This document shows, piece after piece, positions 7,622 to 16,590 of a stretch of DNA of 37,218 bases. The notes under the pieces were generated by a model. It worked only from the letters and a program-made list of their open reading frames with translations, was not told the DNA's origin and did not search any database. The position numbers and the translations under genes were made by a program. Within the stretch, counting starts at the first letter, position 1; every line of letters starts with the position of its first letter. This stretch comes from Streptomyces malaysiensis subsp. samsunensis (GTDB lineage: Bacteria; Actinomycetota; Actinomycetes; Streptomycetales; Streptomycetaceae), in NCBI RefSeq assembly GCF_024519315.1, contig NZ_JANIIC010000080.1, positions 1-37,218 on the forward strand, given 5' to 3'.

Positions 7622-8806
7622 TCAGGGCTGGCGAACCGCGCTTGCGAGCACGATCGGAGGATTCTCCGGGGTCACGCTCGGAATCAGGAAGTCGCGGCTC
7701 CATGCGCGTCCGATGTCTACAAGGCTCTGCACTGCGTCGAGACGGTCATCGTTGTATGCGGCGAAGATGGAGTCGACATCACGACCCGAAGAGTCCCTGA
7801 GTGCGTTGCCGAGAGCGAGCGCATCCTTGAGTGCCGCGGACGAGCCGGCTCCGGTGATTGGGCTTGTCGCGTGCCCAGAGTCCCCGATGAGGGCAATGCG
7901 TCCGTGTGCGATTCGCGATGGCCGAAAGGTAAAGATCGCAGATCCCATCAACGACTCGTTCTGGAGACCCCAGCGCATGACATGGCGAATCGTCACGTCC
8001 CAGCGTTCGTCCAGGTCGGCGACCAATGACTCGGCGGTTCCAGGTAGCCAGCTCCCCGCCGCGACCGTGTTTCGGGGCGTTCCGGACGCCGACATGAACA
8101 AGGTCTCGACAACGTCGCGCGTCAGTGGAAGGTAGATACCTGCGTTAGCGCTGCGGAGTCCTGGCGCGACCGTGCCGCCGGTGCCAGGGGTCGTGTACAT
8201 CAGTCCGTATGCGCCGGGACGGTTGTGCAGGTGCATCCTGTCGTCGAAGACGGCGTTCCGGAGTTCAGGTGGGCAGGCATCCTCGGGCATGACCGCGCGA
8301 AGCAGGACGATGCCTTCGAACTGCGGGGTTTCGGCCTGTGGGTCGACCAACGATCGGAGTCTCGACCCGTATCCGTCGGCGAGGATCACCCCGTCGGCGG
8401 TGTCTGTTGATCCGTCCGAGAGCCGCACCTGCACTCGATCCCCAAGATCCTCGACGCCGACAACTGCTACGCCCGAGGTGACGGTCGCGTCCTGGCTCCG
8501 CACGAGGTGCTGGTGCAAGCAGCTCCAGGTGGTCGACCCGAAACCGGCCGGGTGTTCCTGGATCGACGTCGTTCCGGGGATGGTTTCCACCATCACCCTT
8601 CTGGCCCGGACGTTCATTGCGCCGAGGGCGCTGGCCGGCCGACCGGTCACACTGGCGATCAGGCTCTCATCAACTACAAGTCCGGCACCGCGATCCTCCA
8701 GTCGTCCTTCCAGCAGCTCGTACGCACGGACCCGATGGCCGGCCGCACCGAGCACGCAACTCGCCGCCATGCCGCTGATGGAAGCACCGGCAATGATGAA
8801 CTTCAC
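7622..8806 (-). CDS. Class A FAD-dependent monooxygenase (PHBH-like)
   Basis: A flavoprotein of about 394 residues when started at the GTG at 8806, which puts the FAD-binding loop GASISG at residues 7-12, as expected. An upstream ATG at 8959 would add an odd 51-residue leader. Other marks are ADGYGSRLRSL (the DG region) and LIGDSGHATSPITGAGSSAA (the GD motif that binds the FAD ribityl chain). Class A monooxygenases hydroxylate aromatic or activated substrates with NAD(P)H and O2. A palindromic site at about 8873 precedes it and shares its core with the permease and SDR/TetR promoters, suggesting common control. The substrate is unknown. Confidence 0.82.
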   Translation of the reverse strand: MKFIIAGASISGMAASCVLGAAGHRVRAYELLEGRLEDRGAGLVVDESLIASVTGRPASALGAMNVRARRVMVETIPGTTSIQEHPAGFGSTTWSCLHQHLVRSQDATVTSGVAVVGVEDLGDRVQVRLSDGSTDTADGVILADGYGSRLRSLVDPQAETPQFEGIVLLRAVMPEDACPPELRNAVFDDRMHLHNRPGAYGLMYTTPGTGGTVAPGLRSANAGIYLPLTRDVVETLFMSASGTPRNTVAAGSWLPGTAESLVADLDERWDVTIRHVMRWGLQNESLMGSAIFTFRPSRIAHGRIALIGDSGHATSPITGAGSSAALKDALALGNALRDSSGRDVDSIFAAYNDDRLDAVQSLVDIGRAWSRDFLIPSVTPENPPIVLASAVRQP

Positions 8807-8872
8807 TTTGAAGTCGCCCTTCCAGAGTTGCCCGTTCCGAGCCCGCTCATTGTGCTGTCTCGCCCGCAGTTC

Positions 8873-8890
8873 CGACCGACTGGTCGTACA
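8873..8890. promoter_or_regulatory. Candidate TetR operator upstream of the FAD monooxygenase
   Basis: CGACCGACTGGTCG has perfect 5-bp arms (CGACC/GGTCG) and lies 67 bp before the GTG start of the minus-strand monooxygenase. Its core CCGACTGGTCG is identical to the site at 15676-15696 and differs by one base from the site at 10521-10541. Confidence 0.45.
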
Positions 8891-9014
8891 GACTCCATTC
8901 AAACTACGGCACGGGTGACCGTCGACACAATGCTTGGAGCGCAATGGTCGGAGGCGCAATGGTCGGAGCTTGACCGGGCGGATGCTGCCGCCGCGCGTCG
9001 ATGAGTGCTGCCCA

Positions 9015-10367
9015 TCAGTATCCGCGGCCGGGATTGAGGATGCCGCTGGGGTCGAAGGCGGCCTTGATCCGGTGCATCAGCGAGGTGCCCACGTCGCCGA
9101 CCTGACGGCGGATGTACGGCGTCTTGAGGCTTCCAACGCCGTGCTCGCCGGTCGCGGTGCCGCCCAGGTCGAGAGCCGCGGCGATGATGGCATCGAAGGC
9201 CGCGGCAGCCGCGACGCGCTGACGGTCGTCGGCTGGGTCGAAAACGATGGTCGGGTGGAGGTTTCCGTCTGCTGCGTGGCCAAAGGTGCCGATGGTGACG
9301 CCGTGTGAAAGGGCGATCCGCTCGATGGCGTCGATGAGCGCGGGAAGGCGGTGCGGGGTCACGCAAACGTCGTCGAGGAGCGTGGATCCCATTCGCTCGA
9401 GCGAGGGCAATGCGGCGCGCCGAGCCTCCATCAGCGCCGAACCGTCGTCTTGGTCGTCGGTGGCGAACGCCTCCGCTCCGGCACCTTCGGCCATCGCTGC
9501 GCATCGCTCGGCCTGCTGTGAGGCGTCTGCGCCATCGAACTGGGCTATCAACACCGCCCCGGCTGCCTCGTCGAGACCCATCTGTGTCATCGCGTTAACA
9601 GCGCACACGGTAGTGCGGTCCATCAGCTCCGTTGCTGCTGCATTGAACTCCCTGCCGAAGGCTTGGACCACGTCAATCGCTGATTGGACGGTCGGGAAGG
9701 TGGCGGCGACGGTCGAGAGCCTTTGCGGCCTCGGCCGCAGCCTTACCGTTGCCTCGACGATCACGCCGAGTGTCCCTTCAGATCCGATCAAGAGGTGCTT
9801 GAGGTCTAGTCCCGCGACGTCCTTCCTGGTGGCTGTACCTGTTCGGAGCACCTCTCCTGTACCGAGGACCGCCGTGAGAGCCAGGATGTGATCGCGAGTG
9901 ACTCCGTACTTTGCGCAGCACATGCCGCCGGCATTGGTGGCGACGTTGCCTCCGATGGAGGAGAGCGCGCGGCTCCCGGGGTCAGGCGCATACCAGAGTC
10001 CGACTTCGCCGGCAGCCTTATCGAGGTCTGCGTTGACCACACCGGGCTGAACGCGAGCGCTTTGAGCAACCTGGTCGATCTCGAGGATCTGGTCCATGGC
10101 GTCGAGGAGGAGCAGGACGCACCCGTCAAGTGCGTTGGCGCCTCCCGCAAGGCCGGTACCGGCGCCGCGGGGTACCAGGGGTACCGCGTGCGTGCGGCAC
10201 AGGTCGACCACTGCTACGACTTCACCGACTGTCGCTGGTCTGACCACGGCGAGCGGCTGCCCGGCCTCGGCGATCAGGCACTGATCTTGGCGATAGGCCT
10301 GCATGGCGTGCGGCTCAGTGGTCGCCCATGCCACGGCTGTGGTGAGCTGCTTCAGAAATTCGCGCAT
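9015..10367 (-). CDS. FAD-linked oxidase, GlcD / D-lactate dehydrogenase type
   Basis: A 450-residue VAO/PCMH-fold flavoenzyme of full length. The FAD-binding half carries VPLVPRGAGTGLAGGA (about 62-77), YAPDPGS and SIGGNVATNAGGMCCAKYG, and then LIGSEGTLGVI. The C-terminal cap ends with GTATGEHGVGSLKTPYI, the conserved segment of the glycolate oxidase/D-lactate dehydrogenase/alkyldihydroxyacetonephosphate synthase family. It oxidises a 2-hydroxy acid or related alcohol and passes electrons to the chain or O2. It is transcribed away from the MFS permease, and the 254-bp region between them contains a candidate operator. What it oxidises here is not visible. Confidence 0.87.
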   Translation of the reverse strand: MREFLKQLTTAVAWATTEPHAMQAYRQDQCLIAEAGQPLAVVRPATVGEVVAVVDLCRTHAVPLVPRGAGTGLAGGANALDGCVLLLLDAMDQILEIDQVAQSARVQPGVVNADLDKAAGEVGLWYAPDPGSRALSSIGGNVATNAGGMCCAKYGVTRDHILALTAVLGTGEVLRTGTATRKDVAGLDLKHLLIGSEGTLGVIVEATVRLRPRPQRLSTVAATFPTVQSAIDVVQAFGREFNAAATELMDRTTVCAVNAMTQMGLDEAAGAVLIAQFDGADASQQAERCAAMAEGAGAEAFATDDQDDGSALMEARRAALPSLERMGSTLLDDVCVTPHRLPALIDAIERIALSHGVTIGTFGHAADGNLHPTIVFDPADDRQRVAAAAAFDAIIAAALDLGGTATGEHGVGSLKTPYIRRQVGDVGTSLMHRIKAAFDPSGILNPGRGY

Positions 10368-10520
10368 GGCCGCTTTGGTCTCCGTTGCTGTTCGGATTCG
10401 TTGACGGTGCGGGTCTCAAGAACGTCGGTGCTCCGCTTGCCCGCGACCCGGGCATCGCCGTAAAGGGCGTGGTGCCAGGCCGTTGCATTCCCGTCGCGAT
10501 GGTGACTACCATCACGTTTT

Positions 10521-10541
10521 ACAACCTACCAGTCGGTCGTA
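10521..10541. promoter_or_regulatory. Candidate TetR operator between the FAD oxidase and the MFS permease
   Basis: This 21-base site matches the reverse complement of 15676-15696 at 17 of 21 positions, including an unbroken CCAGTCGG core. It lies 80 bp before the permease start in the divergent region. The TetR encoded at 15750 is the natural candidate to bind both; this is inference from site similarity. Confidence 0.5.
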
Positions 10542-10621
10542 CTTCGGGATTCGAGGGGGCCAGCCAATCACCCGTCCGCGGCGACTCTTGAAGGCGTCGC
10601 AGCACCATGGAGGTACAGCAC

Positions 10622-12139
10622 ATGACCGAGGTCTCAGTCCCGTTGGAGGCTGCGGCGTTGACAAGGCGAGGGACCAGTGTCGATCGACGCTTGAACGCCC
10701 TGCCGATCCCCCCGGCGGTCACTATCGGATTCATCGGCTCGTTGCTGGTCATTTCTGCTGACACCGAGACGCTGGCAGTCGTTCCGCTGCTCGGGGCGAT
10801 CAACGAGACGTTCCACATGACGCCCGCGCAAGGGGCGTGGTCGCTATCGGCATCCACCATCGCCGGCGCCGCCACGGTCCCGCTGCTCGCCCGCCTCGGT
10901 GACATCTTCGGCGTGCGGAGAATGCTGTTGATCAGCCTCTTGTTCATCGTGGTCGGGAACATCGTGTGCGCCGTTGCCACTGGTCCGTCGATCTACATCG
11001 GCGGTCGGGCGATCCTGGGCATCAGCGCCGCCTACCCGCTCTTCTACGCCGTGCTGCGCCTGCGGGCAGGGACCACCGGTGGCGTTGACCGAATCAGTGG
11101 ATTGATGACTGCGGCGATGGGCGCTGGGATCGCAATCTCGTTCTTGCTCGGCGGCTTCGTGCTCGACCAGGGCGGGACCGTCCGCCACGTGTTGTGGATC
11201 ATGACGGCACTGTCGGTCCTTGTACTCGCCTTGGCGTGGGCGTTCGTCCCGGACAGCACGACGCGCACCCGCTCCAGCATCGACTACCTCGGAACGATTT
11301 TGGTGGCCGGTGCGCTGTCGGCCCTCTCGATCGGAATCGGGCAGGGAAACAAATGGGGATGGACCTCATCGAAGACCATCGCGCTGCTCGCCGTGGCCGT
11401 CGTGCTCATGGTCGTCTGGGCCATGTGGGAGTTGAAGTGCCAAGATCCTCTCTTGGATCTTCGGATCATGCGCCGACGTGAGGTGTGGCCGGCATACCTG
11501 GCTGCCGCGGCGATCGCCAGCGTCGCGATCGCCAGCACTCTGGCAATCAGTTTCTACGTCCAAACGCCGGCAGCAGTTGGATACGGTTTTGGCGGCACGG
11601 TTCTTGCCACCGGCGTCTACCTGCTCCCCGTGGGTTTGATCATCGCCTTCGGCGGTTCGCTCATGGGCCCGGTCATTGGCGCAATCGGGCCGCGTGCCTC
11701 CGCGGTTGCGGGCGGTGTGCTGGCTGCGGTCATGTTCTTCTGGTTCGCTAGCAACCACACCGAGACGTGGCAGTACATCGTCGCACTAGTCATCCTGGGG
11801 CTCTCCTACTCGCTGACCTATACCGCGAGCATGGCAAGCTTCCTCCGCGCAGCCCGCCCCGGCGAGGGCGGCATGCTCACCGGTGGCGCGCGCGTGGCGA
11901 ACACCGCGATCGCATCGCTTGGCCCCACGATTGTCACGGCCGTGCTCACCGCATCGTTCATTCCGAATACGGCCGTACCGCGGCCGGAGAACTACGACTA
12001 TGTCTGGCTGGTCTTTGCAGCTTCTGGGCTGGTGATCGCCGCTGTGGCACTGCTGATGAAGAACTCGCCTATCGACCAGTCGCTGGCCGACAAGACGCAG
12101 CTCATCGGCGACTCGACCGAGCTCGAGGTTCGGAGCTGA
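10622..12139 (+). CDS. MFS transporter, DHA2-like, 14 predicted transmembrane segments
   Basis: A 505-residue integral membrane permease. The start at 10622 was chosen over the ATG at 10607 because GGAGG lies eight bases before it. Hydrophobic segments alternate regularly from IGFIGSLLVISADTE to WLVFAASGLVIAAVALLM. The loop ARLGDIFGVRRMLL is the MFS motif A after segment 2, and GRAILGISAAYPLFYAVLRL is the next helix pair. The family includes drug/H+ antiporters, but some members import catabolic substrates. Being directly upstream of an acyl-CoA synthetase, in probably the same transcript (76 bp gap), it may take up the acid that the ligase activates. Confidence 0.88.
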   Translation: MTEVSVPLEAAALTRRGTSVDRRLNALPIPPAVTIGFIGSLLVISADTETLAVVPLLGAINETFHMTPAQGAWSLSASTIAGAATVPLLARLGDIFGVRRMLLISLLFIVVGNIVCAVATGPSIYIGGRAILGISAAYPLFYAVLRLRAGTTGGVDRISGLMTAAMGAGIAISFLLGGFVLDQGGTVRHVLWIMTALSVLVLALAWAFVPDSTTRTRSSIDYLGTILVAGALSALSIGIGQGNKWGWTSSKTIALLAVAVVLMVVWAMWELKCQDPLLDLRIMRRREVWPAYLAAAAIASVAIASTLAISFYVQTPAAVGYGFGGTVLATGVYLLPVGLIIAFGGSLMGPVIGAIGPRASAVAGGVLAAVMFFWFASNHTETWQYIVALVILGLSYSLTYTASMASFLRAARPGEGGMLTGGARVANTAIASLGPTIVTAVLTASFIPNTAVPRPENYDYVWLVFAASGLVIAAVALLMKNSPIDQSLADKTQLIGDSTELEVRS

Positions 12140-12215
12140 GCGGCGCGTCGATGCAACCCAGCACCACGCCGGCGACGCCCAACGTGCCGGCCCCACCTTT
12201 CCGAAGGAGTCTTCG

Positions 12216-13841
12216 ATGATCGGGCTGATGCAGGACCGCCCGCTTGGTCTACCCCACATCTTCCACCGGGCAGAGACCCTGTTCGCCGACAAGATGATCG
12301 TGACAGCAACCGCCTCGGGAGAGCAGCGCGCCACCTACGGCGAGTGCTTCGAGCGCGTCCGGAAGCTCGCCGCCGCGCTCGACCGGCTGCAGGTGCCGGC
12401 GGATGCCCGAGTCGGCACCTTGTGCTGGAACACGCAGACGCACCTGGAACTGTACTTCGCGGTGCCGTGCTCGGGGCGGGTGCTCCATACGATCAACATC
12501 CGCCTGTTCCCCGACCAGCTTGCGTTCGTAGTCGCCGACGCGCACGACGACGTCGTGTTCGTCGAGCGCTCACTGGTGCCCGCCCTGTGGCAGGTGGCAG
12601 ACCGAATCCCGTCGGTCCGCCACATCGTGGTGATCGATGACGGCTCGGACGAGGAGGTGCCCGACGACCCTCGGTTGATGGACTACGAGACTCTTCTTGC
12701 CACCGGGCCGGCGCACACCGGCCGATTCGTGGTGGACGATGAGAACTCGGCCGCCACTCTGTGCTACACGTCGGGAACCACAGGCGATCCAAAGGGGGTG
12801 CTGTACTCCCACCGCTCAACGGCGCTGCACTCGCTTGCCAGCCTGGCTAGCGACGTGCTGGCCATCGGAGAGCGCGACTGCGTTCAACCCGTGGTGCCCA
12901 TGTTTCATGTCAACGCGTGGGGTCTTCCCTACACCTCCGTCCTCGCCGGCGCGGACATCGTCTTGCCCGGCACTCAGACGGCCCCCGACGAGCTGCTGGC
13001 GCAGATTGAGAACCACAGGGTGAGCATGACCGCTGGCGTCCCGACCATCTGGATGGGCGCGCTGCCACTGCTCCACAAGCACGATCTGAGCAGCCTGCGC
13101 ATGGTGCTCTGTGGCGGTGCCGCTGTTCCGCAGAGCCTATCTGAGGGCTGGCGTGCGGCGATCGGTCTGCCGATCACCCAAGCCTGGGGGATGACCGAGA
13201 CGAGCCCGATCTGCACGATCGCGACGCTGCGCCGTGAGCACGAGTCGTTGGCTGATGAACAGCGCGCCCGAGTGCGCGCGACGCAGGGACGGCCCGTGCC
13301 ATTGTTCGACTTGCGCCTCGTCGACCCCGAAACAGGAGCGGAGCAGCCTTGGGACGGTTCCGCTGCGGGCGAGCTGCAGGCGTCCGGCCCGTGGATCGCT
13401 GCTGGATACCTCAACGGCTCCGGCCAGAGCGCCTTCACAGTAGACGGCTGGCTGCGGACTGGAGACATCGCCACCGTTGACCCCAGCGGCTACCTGAGCC
13501 TGGTCGACCGCACGAAGGATCTCGTGAAGTCCGGGGGAGAGTGGATCTCCTCCGTCGCGCTGGAGAACCACATCATGGCGCATGTCGCCGTCGTCGAGGC
13601 GGCCGTGGTCGCCAAACCCGACCCGCGCTGGTCTGAACGTCCCGTCGCCTTCGTCGTCGCACGCGAAGATGCTCAGATCACTGCAGACGACGTGCTGGAG
13701 CACCTGCGGCCGCTGGTGCCGAAGTGGTGGCTGCCGGACGAGGTGCACTTCATCGAGGCGCTGCCCAAGACCGGGACCGGAAAGTTCGCAAAGCGGATGC
13801 TGCGCGCCCGGTTCGACACCGGTGCGGTGGAGCAGAGCTAG
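12216..13841 (+). CDS. Acyl-CoA synthetase (AMP-forming), fatty-acid type
   Basis: A 541-residue ANL-superfamily ligase that makes an acyl-adenylate from ATP and then the CoA thioester. The P-loop-like motif YTSGTTGDPKG is at residues 184-194. The motif AWGMTETSP and the hinge GWLRTGDIATVD come later, followed by SLVDRTKDLVKSGGEWIS. The catalytic C-terminal lysine is Lys523 (PKTGTGKFAKRML). AAGGAG is six bases before the ATG. It resembles the medium/long-chain synthetases of actinobacterial steroid and fatty-acid clusters; chain specificity cannot be read. It lies behind the MFS permease and is followed by a hairpin, so the pair forms a unit. Confidence 0.92.
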   Translation: MIGLMQDRPLGLPHIFHRAETLFADKMIVTATASGEQRATYGECFERVRKLAAALDRLQVPADARVGTLCWNTQTHLELYFAVPCSGRVLHTINIRLFPDQLAFVVADAHDDVVFVERSLVPALWQVADRIPSVRHIVVIDDGSDEEVPDDPRLMDYETLLATGPAHTGRFVVDDENSAATLCYTSGTTGDPKGVLYSHRSTALHSLASLASDVLAIGERDCVQPVVPMFHVNAWGLPYTSVLAGADIVLPGTQTAPDELLAQIENHRVSMTAGVPTIWMGALPLLHKHDLSSLRMVLCGGAAVPQSLSEGWRAAIGLPITQAWGMTETSPICTIATLRREHESLADEQRARVRATQGRPVPLFDLRLVDPETGAEQPWDGSAAGELQASGPWIAAGYLNGSGQSAFTVDGWLRTGDIATVDPSGYLSLVDRTKDLVKSGGEWISSVALENHIMAHVAVVEAAVVAKPDPRWSERPVAFVVAREDAQITADDVLEHLRPLVPKWWLPDEVHFIEALPKTGTGKFAKRMLRARFDTGAVEQS

Positions 13842-13847
13842 CCACTG

Positions 13848-13869
13848 ACCTGAGCCCCAAGCCTCAGGT
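13848..13869 (+). terminator. Hairpin after the first acyl-CoA synthetase
   Basis: ACCTGAG (13848-13854) pairs with CTCAGGT (13863-13869) across an 8-base loop, seven bases after the ligase stop codon. There is no U-run, as is common for actinobacterial terminators. Confidence 0.4.
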
Positions 13870-13914
13870 GTGGTCTCCCGGTCACGCCCGAACATCGACC
13901 GCAGAAAGCACGGC

Positions 13915-14870
13915 ATGCCTACCACCTCCTCCTCCACCGAGCCACGGAACGTGATCGTGATCGGGTCTGGTCCCTCCGGCTACACCGCCGCCGTGTAGAC
14001 AGCGCGGGCCGGACTTGCCCCCGTCGTGTACGAGAGCTCAGTCACCGCTGTGGCGCACTGATGAACACAACCGACGTGGAGAACTTTCCCGGATTCCGCG
14101 ACGGAATCATGGGTCCAGAACTCATGGACAGCATGAGGGGCCAGGCTGAGCGCTTCGGTGCCCAGCTGATTCCTGACGACGTGACCGAAGTCGACCTGAC
14201 CGGCGAGGTGAAGGTTGTACGTACCGTCACCGAGGAGCACTACGCGAGGTCAGTGATCCTGGCGATGGGATCTGGCTACCGCAGGCTCGGCCTGCCCCGC
14301 GAAGACTCACTCTCGGGCCGAGGGGTGTCGTGGTGTGCGACATGCGACGGCCTCTTCTTTCGCGACAAACCAATCGTCGTTGTCGGGGGCGGTGACTCCG
14401 CGGTCGAAGAGGCTACGTTCCTGACCCGGTTCGGGTCCTCAGTAACACTCTTGGTCCGGCGCGACGAGCTGAGGGCGTCCAAGATCATGCAGGATCGCGC
14501 GTTCGCCGACCCCAAGCTCGAGATCGCGTGGAACTCGGCGGTGGTCTCCATCAACGGCGAGGACTCCCTCACGTCCCTCACCCTTGTCGACACCCGTACC
14601 GCTGAGAAGCGCGAGATCGAGGCAGCTGGCCTCTTCATCGCGATCGGCCACGACCCGCGTTCCGCCCTCGTCGCCGGGCAGGTGGAGCTCGACGAGGACG
14701 GGTACGTCGTCGTCACGCCAGGCACCACCGCGACCAGTATCAGTGGCGTGGCAAGTGTGAGGCGACCAGGTCTCGACGGCTGGGCGAGCCTGCCCCGCTG
14801 CGCGATCGGCTTCCCGGTGATGCTGGACTGGGCCGGAGCTCACGTGGCCTGTGTCTGCCCGCGCCCGTAG
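13915..14870 (+). pseudogene. trxB: Broken thioredoxin reductase gene
   Basis: The reconstructed protein is a thioredoxin-disulfide reductase. It has the FAD loop VIGSGPSGYTAAV, ENFPGFRDGIMGPELMDSM, the redox site WCATCDG (CxxC intact) and the NADPH loop VVVGGGDSAVEEA. The gene is broken in at least three places. A TAG replaces the usual Tyr codon right after TAAV (about 13996), one base is missing near 14048, and near 14757 the frame leaves the family sequence so the expected C-terminal GDV...TAAGTGC segment is scrambled and shortened. The central piece from 14061 stays open for 269 codons, but without the N-terminal FAD loop it cannot fold as the enzyme. It does not belong to the catabolic theme. 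Confidence 0.85.
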
Positions 14871-14902
14871 CGCCGGGCCGACTCTACTGAACGAGCCAGG
14901 CC

Positions 14903-15643
14903 TCACGGAGCCATTCGGAGGGCGCCGTCGAGCCGGATGACCACCCCATTCAGCATGGGGTTGGAGGCCACATGCAGAACCAGCTCGGCGAACTCGCGTG
15001 GACGCCCGAGCCGGTGTGGATGAGGAATCTGATCCAGGACCTGTTGTGAGGACTCCGGGTGAACGTGAGCAAGGATCGGAGTGTCGAAGATCCCGGGCGC
15101 GATGCTGACGACCCTGATGCGTCGAGACGCCAGATCGCGGGCGGCGGGCAGGGTCAGACTCGCCACTCCGCCCTTGGATGTCGCGTACGCGACGTGCCCC
15201 ACAGGCGCCTCGAACGCCTCAGCGGACGCGGTGGTGACGACGACGCCACGCTCCTCGTCGACGACTTGGTTGTGTTGCATCCGTTCTGCGGCAAGTCTCA
15301 ACACGTTGAAGGTGCCGACGAGGTTGACATCGATGATCGACTTGAACTCAGCCAGCGGAACTGCGGAGCCGGAGTGGTCAACGATTCGGGCAGGGTCTCC
15401 CAGGATCCCGGCACAGTGCACCACCAGCCGGAGTGGCGCGAGATCCGCAGCTGTGTCGAGGGCAGCGCGCACGTCCACCTCATCGAGAACATCACAAGTG
15501 ACGGGCGTTACTCCGGCATCGGGCTGCGGGCTGAGGTCGGCGGCCACGACATGGAAGCCGGTGGCGGCGAGCAAGTGCGCTGTGGCGCGTCCGAGGCCCG
15601 AACCTGCCCCGGTGACCACAGCGGCGCGCGGGACAGGCGCCAT
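14903..15643 (-). CDS. Short-chain dehydrogenase/reductase, 3-hydroxyacyl-CoA dehydrogenase type 2-like
   Basis: A 246-residue classical SDR. The NAD(P) loop TGAGSGLG is at 11-18, with CAGI at 77-80, Asn107, Ser140 and the catalytic Tyr153/Lys157 (YATSK). The acidic residue after the second strand (AAD) favours NAD. The start at 15643 was preferred to the ATG at 15655 because GGAG then sits at good spacing. The pattern VTTASAEAFEAPVGHVAYATSKGG and the tail PMLNGVVIRLDGALRM resemble type-2 3-hydroxyacyl-CoA dehydrogenases, so a beta-oxidation or ring-alcohol step is likely. It diverges from a TetR gene, with an operator-like site between them. Confidence 0.87.
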   Translation of the reverse strand: MAPVPRAAVVTGAGSGLGRATAHLLAATGFHVVAADLSPQPDAGVTPVTCDVLDEVDVRAALDTAADLAPLRLVVHCAGILGDPARIVDHSGSAVPLAEFKSIIDVNLVGTFNVLRLAAERMQHNQVVDEERGVVVTTASAEAFEAPVGHVAYATSKGGVASLTLPAARDLASRRIRVVSIAPGIFDTPILAHVHPESSQQVLDQIPHPHRLGRPREFAELVLHVASNPMLNGVVIRLDGALRMAP

Positions 15644-15675
15644 CGCTGACTCCATTTCACGGCTCCGTTGCCGAA

Positions 15676-15696
15676 TATGGCCGACTGGTCGGTAGT
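15676..15696. promoter_or_regulatory. Candidate TetR operator between the SDR and tetR
   Basis: The centre CCGACTGGTCGG has 5-bp perfect arms. The 21-base site matches the reverse complement of 10521-10541 at 17 positions and shares CCGACTGGTCG with the site near 8873. It sits between divergent starts at 15643 and 15750, where an autoregulatory TetR site is expected. Confidence 0.55.
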
Positions 15697-15749
15697 TGCT
15701 AGGGTGAGACTATCCAGTAAACCAACGCGGATTCACGCCCGGGAGCGAC

Positions 15750-16385
15750 ATGTCGGCACGGAGATCGACCGGAGCTCGGTCGGCAAAGCGTCAACGGCAG
15801 ATCAGCGATGCTGCGGCCAAGTTGTTCAGAGCCAAGGGGTACGCCAACACCTCGATGCAAGACCTTGCAGACGAGGTCGGAATTCTCAAGCCGAGCCTAT
15901 ACTACCACATCCACTCCAAAGAGGATCTGCTGTACGAGATCTTCGCCGAGATCCATGAAGATGTTCAGAACATCATCACCGAGATCGAAGCTCGGGACGA
16001 TCTCGATGACGCAGCGAAGTTGCGGCTGTGGGCACGGCTCCATGTTCGCCACGCGATCACCCATCAGGAGAAGATCGCTGTATTTTTCCAGGAGGTCGGA
16101 TCGCTGAGCCCCGAGCGGATGGCGCCGATTATGGTGATGCGGCAGGCGTACGAGCGCTTCGTCCTGTCACTGATTCAGAGCGAGCAGCTCCGCGGTGAGA
16201 TCGATCCTGCCCTAGACGCCAAGCAGTTGTCGCTGTTGGCCTTTGGCGTCCTCAATTGGATGCATACCTGGTATCAGCCTCGTGGCGCCGCCGGCGACGA
16301 GCGGCTCGCAGACCTGTGCGCAGACTTCATTGTGGGCGGACTCCAGAGCCTGGCTACGCAGGGCGAGAAGCGGTTGGCGCCCTAG
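15750..16385 (+). CDS. TetR family regulator, probable regulator of the catabolic cluster
   Basis: A 211-residue TetR protein. The helix-turn-helix region reads QRQISDAAAKLFRAKGYANT, SMQDLADEVGILKPSLYYHI and HSKEDLLYEIF (about 14-65), very like the KstR2/FadR-type actinobacterial regulators that sense CoA thioesters. The C-terminal domain contains QEVGSLSPERMAPIMVMRQAYE and WMHTWYQPRG, typical of TetR_C_33-like domains of that group. Sites sharing a core lie before it, before the MFS-ligase unit and before the FAD monooxygenase, which makes it the best candidate for a local regulator with an acyl-CoA effector. That role is inferred. Confidence 0.88.
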   Translation: MSARRSTGARSAKRQRQISDAAAKLFRAKGYANTSMQDLADEVGILKPSLYYHIHSKEDLLYEIFAEIHEDVQNIITEIEARDDLDDAAKLRLWARLHVRHAITHQEKIAVFFQEVGSLSPERMAPIMVMRQAYERFVLSLIQSEQLRGEIDPALDAKQLSLLAFGVLNWMHTWYQPRGAAGDERLADLCADFIVGGLQSLATQGEKRLAP

Positions 16386-16590
16386 ACATATCGCCCGGGC
16401 CCTTTCGAGCTCGTTCTGCATCCTCGGCGAGCGCGTCCGAGTGCACGCCGGTGCGCCCGCACCAGCCCGGACAGGGCCTTACTCCGTCCGGGCTCGCAAC
16501 GCCACGCGTACCCCATCCAGCCGCAGCATCCGGGAACTGCAACGGACGCGGCAGGAAGCACGTCATCGGGTGAGCCCTGTCCGGGTCGGG

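Noticed and set aside
8807..8959. A 51-residue N-terminal extension of the FAD monooxygenase.
   Set aside because: It contains the operator-like site, and the FAD loop belongs near the start of these enzymes; the GTG at 8806 is a better start.
16386..16590. Possible gene between the TetR at 15750 and the kinase.
   Set aside because: Frames on both strands are short and without family features; it appears to be a plain convergent intergenic region.
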